This document shows, piece after piece, positions 45,462 to 53,183 of a DNA stretch of 64,000 nt. The DNA is from SHYR01 sp036013055 (GTDB taxonomy: Bacteria; Chloroflexota; Dehalococcoidia; UBA2979). The notes beneath the pieces were generated by a model. It did no database searches. It was not told where the DNA came from and worked only from the letters and a program-made list of their open reading frames with translations. The stretch is from NCBI GenBank assembly GCA_036013055.1, contig DASCQM010000015.1, positions 62,001-126,000 of the forward strand. The letters run 5' to 3'. How positions within the stretch are numbered: the stretch's first letter is position 1; each line of letters opens with the position of its first letter. A program made the position numbers and the translations under genes.

Positions 45462-45543
45462 GGCTGCCGGGTAGCTGCGAAGACAGGCACTGATCGATGA
45501 ACAGTGAGTCAGCGAGGCTCGCTCGTCGCAAGGATGGCCGGGA

Positions 45544-46332
45544 CTAGTCCTCGGACCTACCGCCGCCACCGCTACCACCGCGGCCGCGTCCGCCGCGTCG
45601 CCCACGACGCCTGCGCTGCTGGCCGTCGTCGGAACCGGATCCGGCGTCGGGCGACGTGCGCTCGCTGTTCGGATCATCAGGGTTGACGGGGTCAGAGTTG
45701 GTGAAGCCCGTGACGTAGCGGCTGCCGCCCATCATCACGCGCTTGGTGCCGCGCAGGCCCGGCGGCCGCCTGCGGTTCCGCGGCAGCAGGTCGTCGTCGC
45801 CACCGTCCGACGGGGGTCGCCACGCGACATCCTCGGGCAGGGGAGCATCGAAGGAGTTGTAGTCGCGCCGCTGGCGCTGGTTGCCGGCCGTGCGAGGGGG
45901 GCGACCGCGGGGCTTCATCTCGGAACGCGGCGGACCGCTGCGCCCTCGGCGCTCGCCCGCACCGGATTGCGTGGAGCTGGTGTTGCGGTTTGAGTCACCG
46001 CCACGACCTCGGTTGCCGCCGCGATTGCCGCGTCCGCGACCGCCTTCATTGCGTCCACGCTCGCCGCGACCCTCGCTCTGACGGTTGTCGCCGTCAGCCG
46101 GGGCGTCGCTGTTTCGCGAGTTCGAGCTGCTGTTTCGCGAATTGCTGTCGCGCGAGTTGTCGCTCTGCGCACTGTTCGACGCGCCGCTCGAGCCGCCGCG
46201 GCCACGACCACGTCCGCCGCGACGTCCCCGTCGACGTTTGCGGCCGCCCTCGGCCTCAGTCTGTGCTGGCTGCGCTGCTGCGGGCTCTTCCCCACCGGCG
46301 AGACGGCGTACAAGGCGTCCGAAGGCGCTCAA
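45544..46332 (-). CDS. Disordered RGG/NS-rich protein, RNA-binding-like
   Basis: 262 residues from the first alternative start (TTG 46332). Almost the whole chain is low complexity: an Arg/Gly block (RRRGRRGGRGRGRGG), an Asn/Ser-rich block, more GRG repeats, a less biased segment (PLPEDVAWRPPSDGG, RPPGLRGTKRVMMGGSRYVTGF) and a final RRRRGRRGGRGRGG almost repeating the first. RGG proteins bind RNA and can phase-separate. No ribosome site precedes the TTG; the frame stays open upstream with coding-like sequence, and an ATG at 46409 would join it if one base were missing. The function is not known. Confidence 0.7.
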   Translation of the reverse strand: MSAFGRLVRRLAGGEEPAAAQPAQTEAEGGRKRRRGRRGGRGRGRGGSSGASNSAQSDNSRDSNSRNSSSNSRNSDAPADGDNRQSEGRGERGRNEGGRGRGNRGGNRGRGGDSNRNTSSTQSGAGERRGRSGPPRSEMKPRGRPPRTAGNQRQRRDYNSFDAPLPEDVAWRPPSDGGDDDLLPRNRRRPPGLRGTKRVMMGGSRYVTGFTNSDPVNPDDPNSERTSPDAGSGSDDGQQRRRRGRRGGRGRGGSGGGGRSED

Positions 46333-46464
46333 CTTGCGCGCTCGCTGCTTGAGATGGGTGTGTCGGTGGCTGTGTTCCCGCGCCAGCAGGCTGCGGTAGG
46401 AATCGTCATTGCAACCAGCATAGCGAATTATGTCGCTGCCGACGAGCGGACCCCAGATCGCTCG

Positions 46465-47751
46465 CTAGCTGCCGGCCGCCGAGGCTTCCTCGGCCAGTGA
46501 GCCCAGCCGCTCCGCTTCGCGCACCTCGTCACCGGCGCGGCGCATCAGCAGGATGAAGATGATCGCCCCGGTCGCGGTGCCGATGCCGGCGTAGCGGAAG
46601 ACGTTGTCGATGCCGAATACCGCGACGACCCACGCACCGATCATCGCGCCACCGAGGAATCCGACGGACCCCGCCATCTGCTGCACGCCCATGATCGCGC
46701 CCATGCCGGTGGTGCGGCCAACCGTGACGAAGATCGCCTGCTGCGCGGGGAAGGCGATCGACTCCGCGATTCCGAGCGAGACGTACAGCGCCAGCAACCA
46801 CGGCAGGATCGGCAGCGTCGTGCCGAAGATCGTCACGTCGAACGCGTAGTCCGGCACGCTCGGGATCAGGGACTGCAAGACCGCAGCCAGCCCCAGCCCG
46901 ATCGAGACCAGCGCGACGCGGTTCCAGCGATCGGCTAGCGCCCCGAACGTCGGCTGCGCGACCGCGCCGATCAGCGAGCGCGAGCCGAGCAGGATGCCGA
47001 CGAAGGTGGCACTGCCGGTGTTCAGCCCCTCCTCGCTCACAACGTAGACGGAGAGGAATGCACCGGACGCGGCGAAGGAGATGCTGCCGACGAGGCCGGA
47101 GGCGATCACCGCGTGCACGAACTTACGCCGCACTAGCTCTCGCCACGAGAGGCGCGGCTCCTCGGGCGGTTCGTAGTCCTCGCTGGCACCCGCCGGACGG
47201 GGGCGCCCGGGCAGCAGCAGCATGACGAAGATGCCCGTGCCCCAGAGCATCGATGCCATCGCAGCGAACGCCACGTTGGAGCTGAAGACGTCGCGCACGA
47301 TGCCGCCAGCGAGCGGACCGATCCCCCAGCCAACGATCTGCGCCACCGCGAAGGCACCCATCATCCGCCCCTCGCCGCCAGCCGGAGAGAGCCGTCCGAC
47401 GTAGGCGAGGCTGAGCGGGAAGATGAACGAGATGCCGATGCCGGATGCGATGCGCAGCGCCACGACCTGCTCCCACGTGTCGGCCAGCAGGTAGCCGTAG
47501 CCCATCGTGCCGTAGGCGGCGAAGCCGAAGACCATGAAGCGCTTCGCGCCGAATCGGTCGCCCAGGCGGCCGACGAACGGTGAGAGGAAGAACTGCGTGA
47601 TCGCGATGCCCGAGAAGGAGAGCGCGACCGCGACCTCAGGCCCGCCCAGGTCCTCGCGGACGTACACCGGCAGCAGCGGAGAGACCATGCCGATGCCCGC
47701 CATGGCGACGACCATCGCGAGCCAGAGCACGATAAAGCCACGTGAGATCAT
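46465..47751 (-). CDS. MFS transporter
   Basis: 428 residues, 12 membrane segments of the major facilitator superfamily. The MFS loop motif appears as GRLGDRFGAKR after segment 2 and again as GALADRWNRV after segment 8. PLLPVYVREDLGG near the start and a central hydrophilic loop (GRPRPAGASEDYEPPEEPR) fit drug/sugar exporter types. AAGG precedes the ATG. Substrate unknown. Confidence 0.9.
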   Translation of the reverse strand: MISRGFIVLWLAMVVAMAGIGMVSPLLPVYVREDLGGPEVAVALSFSGIAITQFFLSPFVGRLGDRFGAKRFMVFGFAAYGTMGYGYLLADTWEQVVALRIASGIGISFIFPLSLAYVGRLSPAGGEGRMMGAFAVAQIVGWGIGPLAGGIVRDVFSSNVAFAAMASMLWGTGIFVMLLLPGRPRPAGASEDYEPPEEPRLSWRELVRRKFVHAVIASGLVGSISFAASGAFLSVYVVSEEGLNTGSATFVGILLGSRSLIGAVAQPTFGALADRWNRVALVSIGLGLAAVLQSLIPSVPDYAFDVTIFGTTLPILPWLLALYVSLGIAESIAFPAQQAIFVTVGRTTGMGAIMGVQQMAGSVGFLGGAMIGAWVVAVFGIDNVFRYAGIGTATGAIIFILLMRRAGDEVREAERLGSLAEEASAAGS

Positions 47752-47917
47752 TGGTGGGCCTTCGTCGGATCAGGTAGCGCGCGCCACCGTCGAAACGGGT
47801 GACTTCGCGTCGATCTACTGTACGGGCCTCGGCGGTCGGGTGAACGCCGGAGTTTGCCCTACTTGCTGTTCGGTATCGGCCCGCTTCGCCAGCTGCTGGC
47901 GACCTCTAGCGGCTGAT

Positions 47918-48934
47918 CTAGCGTCGCTGTGCCCGGTTCAACTGGCCGAGCGGGATCTCGACGTGCAGCTGCTCCGTCTTCGGGAGGAAGCACTCGCTCT
48001 CGTTGCACGCCTGGTAGAGCACCTCGATGTCGAGCGGGATCGAATCGCCCTCACGGATCGCGGAGACCAGCGGGACGACGACTTCAACGCCGCCCTCGAA
48101 GACATCGAACTGCTCATCGAGCCCGTCGATGCTGAAAGGAACCGTCCCCGGGTACTCCGGCTCGCCCACGCGCAGGCCCTCCGGGCCTGTGACCGTGACC
48201 ATCGTGGCGAAGTAGCCCTCCGGCGCGTTCGGGCCGTTGACGTGCAGGCCCTCGCCGAGCTCGATGCTGACGTAAAGGTCCGCGTGCTGCATGAACGCGA
48301 GATCGCTGCCGCCGAGGGTGGCGGCGACCTTCACGTCGTCCTCGGTGACCTCGGCGTGGGGTGACCCGCTGAGGTCGATCGCGGCGCGGAAGCCGGATCG
48401 CAGTACGGTCGCGCCAGTCTCGCGCACCTGATACTCGCGGTGGAAGAACTTCTGCTCGATCAGCCCGTCCTCATCGATCAGGTAGGAGCCGGGGAAGGGG
48501 ATGCCGTAGACGCGCTCGTCTGGCATCACCAGCGTGTTGAGGATGCCGACTTCCTTGATGTACTCCGAGCCCTCATCCGCGATCAGGTCGTAGTCGATGC
48601 CGTGCTCGTTGGCGAAGTCGGAGAGCGCATCGACGGGGTCATAGCTGATCGCGAAGAGCTTGACGCCCGCGGCCTCGAACTCAGCCTTCTGCTTCTGCAG
48701 CTCCACGAGCTGCGTACGGCAGTACGGTCACCAGCGGGTCGAGCGATGGAAGACGACCAGCGCCTTGTGCCCATCGCGCGCGGTCGAGAAATCGATTGCC
48801 GCACCGTGCTGGTTCGGCAGTGCGAAGTTGGGCAGCGCCTCACCGACGGCGGGGCCGCTGGGGAAGTTGTCCGATTCCGGCGTGCGCTGCGTGGGAGGGG
48901 TCGGCTCGTCCGTCGGTGGTGGTTGCTGTGTCAT
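47918..48934 (-). CDS. Probable selenoprotein: redoxin (UxxC) fused to DsbD-alpha-like domain
   Basis: 338 residues if the TGA at 48728-48730 is read as selenocysteine; otherwise two frames (68 and about 262 residues). ATG 48934 has AGAGGT upstream. The AhpC/TSA-like domain runs VGEALPNFALPNQHGAAID, ALVVFHRSTRW-U-PYCRTQLVELQKQK, where relatives have WCPYC. The TGA replaces the first, reactive Cys (U69); C72 is kept. The remaining domain (FAISYDPVDALSDFANEHGI, FHREYQVRETGA) is complete. The C-terminal ~150 residues resemble DsbD-alpha, with C310 and C315. No other stop interrupts the chain. The two sulfur/selenium centres suggest a peroxidase or disulfide relay. It is divergent from a globin gene. 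Confidence 0.82.
48697..48713 (-). promoter_or_regulatory. Candidate bacterial SECIS stem-loop
   Basis: On the minus strand a perfect 7-bp stem (GCAGCTC/GAGCTGC) with loop GTG lies inside the coding sequence. The loop starts 22 nt after the TGA at 48728-48730. Bacterial SECIS elements have a small stem with a G early in the apical loop, 16-37 nt after UGA; both conditions are met. Confidence 0.65.
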
Positions 48935-49029
48935 GGATACCTCTTGCGCGAGTCTGTACGGAGCGCGGCTTCCGATCTGGAATCACCATTACGTTTCCGT
49001 CAGCGTGACGCGATGGTAGCAGGCGTGGC

Positions 49030-49035
49030 TACACT
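49030..49035 (+). promoter_or_regulatory. -10 element for leaderless globin mRNA
   Basis: TACACT exactly 6 nt before GTG 49042, with a GTGACG -35-like sequence at 49005-49010. Confidence 0.55.
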
Positions 49036-49041
49036 GGCTCA

Positions 49042-49518
49042 GTGACCTTTGAACTGACACCGACCGGCCCCGCTGAACCGACCCGACCCGCCAATCCCGG
49101 CGAGTCGACACAGACGCTGCTCGACCGGCTCGGTGGGCACGACGCCGTCGTTCGGCTCGTCGACGCCTTCTACGACCGCATCGAGGGCGACGAGGAGTTG
49201 CGCGCAATCTTCCCGCAGGACCTCTCCGCAGGTCGCGAGAAGCAGATGCTGTTCATGGAGCAGTGGTTCGGTGGTGACGCGGTCTACTCGCAGCGCTACG
49301 GCCACCCTCGGCTGCGTCGCCGCCACTTCCCGTTCATCGTCTCGGACCGCGGTGCCGGTCGCTGGCTGCGCCATATGACGGAGGCGCTACGCGAGTGCGG
49401 CGCAGCGGACGATGTCGTCGCGGAGATGCTGTCCGCGCTCGGTCCGCTGGCGCACCAGATGGTGAACGAGGGCCAGGCGGTACCACGTGACCCGCTGGAA
49501 GATTCGTTCCTGAGCTAG
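49042..49518 (+). CDS. Group II-like truncated hemoglobin
   Basis: 158 residues. The 2-on-2 globin pattern is visible: TLLDRLGGHDAVVRLVDAFYDRIEGDEELRAIFP, QMLFMEQWFGG, YGHPRLRRRHFPFIVSDRGAGRWLRHM, where the proximal His lies in LRRRHFPF and the Trp in RWL is typical of group II. It binds O2, NO or peroxide. It is divergent from the redoxin gene (107 bp apart), which suggests a shared role in oxidative or nitrosative stress. Translation begins at GTG without a leader. Confidence 0.9.
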   Translation: MTFELTPTGPAEPTRPANPGESTQTLLDRLGGHDAVVRLVDAFYDRIEGDEELRAIFPQDLSAGREKQMLFMEQWFGGDAVYSQRYGHPRLRRRHFPFIVSDRGAGRWLRHMTEALRECGAADDVVAEMLSALGPLAHQMVNEGQAVPRDPLEDSFLS

Positions 49519-50253
49519 CTAGTCGGCAGGCTTTTCGGCGACGTGCAGCGCGACCGTGCCGAGCATCATCACGCGCACGTCGGTGACGACGAAGCACGCG
49601 CGACGCAGCGCCTGCGAGAACTCCGGCGGCGTGAGGAAGTGGTCGACGGAGACCGGCAGGTATTCGTAGGCGCTCTCGTGCCCCGAGATCAGCCGGCCGA
49701 GCAGCGGGACGAGCCGCGCGAAGTGCAGGCGTATCAGGGGCCGCAGCAGGCCACGATCGAGACGCGGGATCTCAAGAACGCCGATGCGACCGCCCGGCTT
49801 CAGCACGCGAAACGCCTCAGCCAGCGCCGTGTCGAGCTGCGGGATGTTGCGCACGACGAAGGCCGAGCACCAGACGTCGGCTGACTCGTCCGGGAGCGGC
49901 AGGTGCGTCGCATCGCCGAGCGCAAATGCGTTTGCGCGTCCACCTCGACGGGCCGCCTTTGCGCCGGCGTGTTCGAGCATCGGTCGAGCGAAGTCGAGCC
50001 CCAGCACCTCGCCGGCGCCGGCCTCGACGCAGGCGAACGCCAGATCGCCGGTGCCTGAGCCGGCGTCGATCACGCGGTCGCCGGGGCGCACGAGCAGGCT
50101 CGCGGCGAGCTTGCGCCACGCGTGGTGACGCCCCCCGGTCATGACGCTGTTCATCAGGTCGTAGCGCGCCGCGATGTCGCTGAACATCGTCTGCACGTAG
50201 GGCGCTCGATCGGCGTCGGGCGCGAAGAGGTCGGAGGGCTGCTGCTCGCTCAC
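49519..50253 (-). CDS. ubiE: Demethylmenaquinone methyltransferase
   Basis: 244 residues of the UbiE/COQ5 family: FSDIAARYDLMNSVMTGGRHHAWRKLAA, DRVIDAGSGTGDLAFACVEAG (SAM motif I), SADVWCSAFVVRNIPQLDTALAEAFRVLKPGGRIGVLEIPR. The C-terminal YEYLPVSVDHFLTPPEFSQAL is typical. It catalyses the last methylation of menaquinone in a bacterium of this kind. A TACGAT lies 6 nt before its GTG. Its stop abuts the globin stop. Confidence 0.93.
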   Translation of the reverse strand: MSEQQPSDLFAPDADRAPYVQTMFSDIAARYDLMNSVMTGGRHHAWRKLAASLLVRPGDRVIDAGSGTGDLAFACVEAGAGEVLGLDFARPMLEHAGAKAARRGGRANAFALGDATHLPLPDESADVWCSAFVVRNIPQLDTALAEAFRVLKPGGRIGVLEIPRLDRGLLRPLIRLHFARLVPLLGRLISGHESAYEYLPVSVDHFLTPPEFSQALRRACFVVTDVRVMMLGTVALHVAEKPAD

Positions 50254-50259
50254 GCGCGG

Positions 50260-50265
50260 ATCGTA
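50260..50265 (-). promoter_or_regulatory. -10 element for leaderless ubiE mRNA
   Basis: TACGAT on the minus strand, exactly 6 nt before GTG 50253. Confidence 0.55.
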
Positions 50266-50346
50266 CGCCAGCCGAGGGGCAGGGGCATCGTGACTCAGAT
50301 TCGAATCGCCGCGTAACCGCCTATGCAGGTACGCGAACCTCTGTTC

Positions 50347-50355
50347 TGCTATACT
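50347..50355 (+). promoter_or_regulatory. Extended -10 promoter of the nurA-herA-sbcDC operon
   Basis: TGCTATACT, an extended -10 (TGn-TATACT), lies 37 nt before the ATG at 50393. It is the only promoter-like sequence seen for the four-gene cluster. Confidence 0.5.
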
Positions 50356-50392
50356 CCGCGCGATCCGGTCAGACTCCCCGCGGACTCAACCC

Positions 50393-51415
50393 ATGCCGCT
50401 CAGATTACTCCCGTGGGCCCCCGAGTACGGCACGTCGATGCAATTCGACGCCGAGACGGGTGACGACTCCACGACCGACGCCGATCCGACCGTCGAGGGC
50501 ATCGACTGGAACGTCGTGACCCCGACCGGCGATCGTCCGGCGGCGCTGCAGATCATTGACGGCGTGCGACGCGCCGAGGCGCACGCGATGGACGAGTCGC
50601 CAGAAGGCGCGCCGCTCTTCGGCCTCTTCGGTTCGCTCGCCGTTGGTGCGGTGCGGCTCGACGCCGACGGCGCGCGCATCCTCGAGGAGCACGTCAGCGT
50701 CGAGCGCCGCTACTTCCAGGTCGGTGGCGACCCCGTCGATCGCGAGGTTGCCGTTGGCGACGACGCGCTGCGTTTCGCGGCGGAGGTGCCGCCGCGGGCA
50801 ACGACGGCAAACGAACTCGTCGACGCGCTCAATCGCAAGATGCTCGATCAGGAAGCGAAGCTCGCCGAGGACCTGTCAGCCGACGAGAGCGTGCTGACGC
50901 TCGTCGATGGCCCGCTGCGCGACATCCGCCCGTCCGGCAAGCGCGTCGTCGGCTACGTGAAGCGCATCCACAACTGGTACATCGACGGGGAGCGGCTGCG
51001 GCTGCTCGCGGCGCTCCGCGCGGGGCAGCGCTCGCCGCTGGTGATGTTGCGCGGCACCGACGGGCGCGAGCGCTACACGTGGTTCGTTCGTATCGCCGAC
51101 CTCAGCGCTCGCTACCACCAGCTCGGCGGCATCATGCGGCTTGAGGCGCCCGGTTTCGCGCCACTCTCCGAGGCGATCGCGCTGGCGAACCAGTCGACGC
51201 TTGAACTACCGCGGCTGGCCTCTTCGCCGGTGCGCGACCCGCGCGCGCCACACAACCTCACCCCGGTCGGCGCGCTGGAGGCGGTGCTGACGCACCGGCT
51301 CGGCGATCGTCGCTGGCTGCGCCGGTTGCTCGTCGCCTCCGTGGGCGAGGGGGCCGACGCCGTGGCCGCTGCCACCGCATTGATTCACGAACAGACGCTT
51401 CCGGAAGGGGCCTGA
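50393..51415 (+). CDS. nurA: NurA-domain 5'-3' nuclease
   Basis: 340 residues. The NurA pattern is recognisable: an early Asp in GIDWNVVTPTGD.. and GVRRAEAHAM, LFGSLAVGAVRLD, a central TLVDGPLRDIRPSG with the second acidic centre, and YVKRIHNWYID. NurA resects 5' ends at double-strand breaks together with HerA. herA starts 4 nt downstream, and mre11 and rad50 homologues follow, making a resection operon. Confidence 0.86.
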   Translation: MPLRLLPWAPEYGTSMQFDAETGDDSTTDADPTVEGIDWNVVTPTGDRPAALQIIDGVRRAEAHAMDESPEGAPLFGLFGSLAVGAVRLDADGARILEEHVSVERRYFQVGGDPVDREVAVGDDALRFAAEVPPRATTANELVDALNRKMLDQEAKLAEDLSADESVLTLVDGPLRDIRPSGKRVVGYVKRIHNWYIDGERLRLLAALRAGQRSPLVMLRGTDGRERYTWFVRIADLSARYHQLGGIMRLEAPGFAPLSEAIALANQSTLELPRLASSPVRDPRAPHNLTPVGALEAVLTHRLGDRRWLRRLLVASVGEGADAVAAATALIHEQTLPEGA

Positions 51416-51419
51416 CGAG

Positions 51420-53183
51420 ATGACTGCTGCGCCCGAACAGAAGAGTGATGTGCGCCCGGCCGATGCCGATGCCGCCGTCGGGCTGGTACTCGGCACCGAG
51501 GCTGAGGCATCGACGCCGCTCGGCTTCTGGGTCTACGTCGATCCGAGCAAGTACCTCCAGCTCGACGATGTCGTGCACGTGCAGTCGCCGCTGCCGGACG
51601 GGACGCTCGTCGATCTCTACGGCGTCGTCGATGAGGTTCGCGCGCACCAGGAGGGTGCATCGTTCACGTCGGACGTCGGCCTGATCAGTGAGGGCGTGCT
51701 CCCGGCGCAGTCCGTCGTCTCGGCGCACGTCGCGGTGACGCGCATCGAGCCGGAGCTATACGTGCCGCCGATGCCCGGGCAGCCGGTCGTGATCGCCGAG
51801 GGTGAGGCGCAGCAGGCGGCGCTCTTCTACGACCGCATGGAGGAGACATTCCCGCTCGGCATCTCGCGGGCGGGCGACCCGGTCTACGGCAACCTGCAGT
51901 TCCTCGATGGCACCAACGGTGCGCACGTCAACATCTCCGGCATCTCCGGCGTGGCGACGAAGACGTCGTACGCGACCTTCCTGCTGCATGCGCTCTTCGA
52001 GGGTGGGGCGCTCGGGCAGCGCGCCGCCAACGCGAAGGCGGTGATCTTCAACGTGAAGGGCGAGGATCTGCTCTTCCTCGACAAGCCGAACGCGAAGCTC
52101 GACGACATCGAGCGTGCGAAGTACGAGCGGCTCGGCCTGCCCGCGACGCCGTTCCGCTCCGCCGGCTTCTTCGCGCCGGTGCGCGGTGGTAAGCAGCCGA
52201 TCCCGGAGACCGGATCGCGGCAGGAGGGTGTCACCGGCTTCTTCTGGACGCTGCGTGACTTCTGCGAACGTGGCTACCTGCGCTACCTCTTCGCCGACGC
52301 CGAGTCAGAGTTTTCGCAGCTCTCCTACGTGGTCGATGCCGTCGAGGCGCAACTGCGCAAGGTCGCGCACGCCAGCCCGCCCGGCGCGAACGTCGTCGTC
52401 GACGGCGCGACTGTCGGCAACTTCGACGACCTCGTCGATGTGATCGAGGTGCATACCGACCCGGAGGACGAGATGGGCGGACTGCACTGGGCCGGCGGCT
52501 CCGGCAACAGCGCCGCGAGCATTGGCACGATCCGCGCGTTCATGCGCCGCCTGCGGGCGGCCTCGCGGCACGTCGGCAACCTGATTCGCGGCGATGAGTT
52601 CGCCGACATCGACCCCGCCGATCACCGCATCGACGCCTCGCGCCACCAGCTCACGGTCGTCGACATCCATCGCCTGCACGACCGCGCCCAGCGCTTCGTC
52701 GTCGGCGTCGTGCTCAGCGAGCAGATGGAGGACCGGGAGGCGCGTGCCGGCTCCGATCGCCCGCCGCCGCTCTTCGTTGTCGTCGATGAGCTGAACAAGT
52801 ACGCACCCCGTGACGGCCGCAGCCCGATCAAGGAGTTGCTGCTCGACATCGCCGAGCGCGGGCGCTCGCTGGGCGTGATCATGATCGGCGCGCAGCAGAC
52901 TGCGAGCGAGGTCGAGACGCGTGTCGTCGGCCAGTCGGCGTTCCGCATCGTGGGCCGGCTCGATGCAGCCGAGGCCGGGCGCGGCGAATACCGCTTCCTC
53001 TCTGCGTCTGCCCGCGAGCGGGCGCGGCTGCTGAAGCCCGGCACGATGATCATCAGCCAGCCGGAGCTGCCGGTGCCGATCCTCGTGCAGTTCCCGCGTC
53101 CGGCATGGGCCACGCGCCCCTCGGAGGTTGCCGAGGGCGCGGCTGCCAGCGGCGGCGACGTCTTTGATCGGTTCGACAGCTAG
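51420..53183 (+). CDS. herA: HerA-like ATP-dependent DNA translocase
   Basis: 587 residues, FtsK/HerA superfamily. The N-terminal HAS-barrel-like region (ADAAVGLVLGTEAEAST, FWVYVDPSKYLQLDDVVHV) precedes the ATPase. The P-loop is unusual: GISGVATKTSY (K181) instead of GxxGxGKS. Walker B is LFVVVDELNKYAP, and IMIGAQQTASEVETRVVGQSAFRIVGRLD provides the sensor/arginine-finger region. HerA forms hexamers that feed DNA to NurA. The last base is shared with the next start codon. Confidence 0.88.
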   Translation: MTAAPEQKSDVRPADADAAVGLVLGTEAEASTPLGFWVYVDPSKYLQLDDVVHVQSPLPDGTLVDLYGVVDEVRAHQEGASFTSDVGLISEGVLPAQSVVSAHVAVTRIEPELYVPPMPGQPVVIAEGEAQQAALFYDRMEETFPLGISRAGDPVYGNLQFLDGTNGAHVNISGISGVATKTSYATFLLHALFEGGALGQRAANAKAVIFNVKGEDLLFLDKPNAKLDDIERAKYERLGLPATPFRSAGFFAPVRGGKQPIPETGSRQEGVTGFFWTLRDFCERGYLRYLFADAESEFSQLSYVVDAVEAQLRKVAHASPPGANVVVDGATVGNFDDLVDVIEVHTDPEDEMGGLHWAGGSGNSAASIGTIRAFMRRLRAASRHVGNLIRGDEFADIDPADHRIDASRHQLTVVDIHRLHDRAQRFVVGVVLSEQMEDREARAGSDRPPPLFVVVDELNKYAPRDGRSPIKELLLDIAERGRSLGVIMIGAQQTASEVETRVVGQSAFRIVGRLDAAEAGRGEYRFLSASARERARLLKPGTMIISQPELPVPILVQFPRPAWATRPSEVAEGAAASGGDVFDRFDS

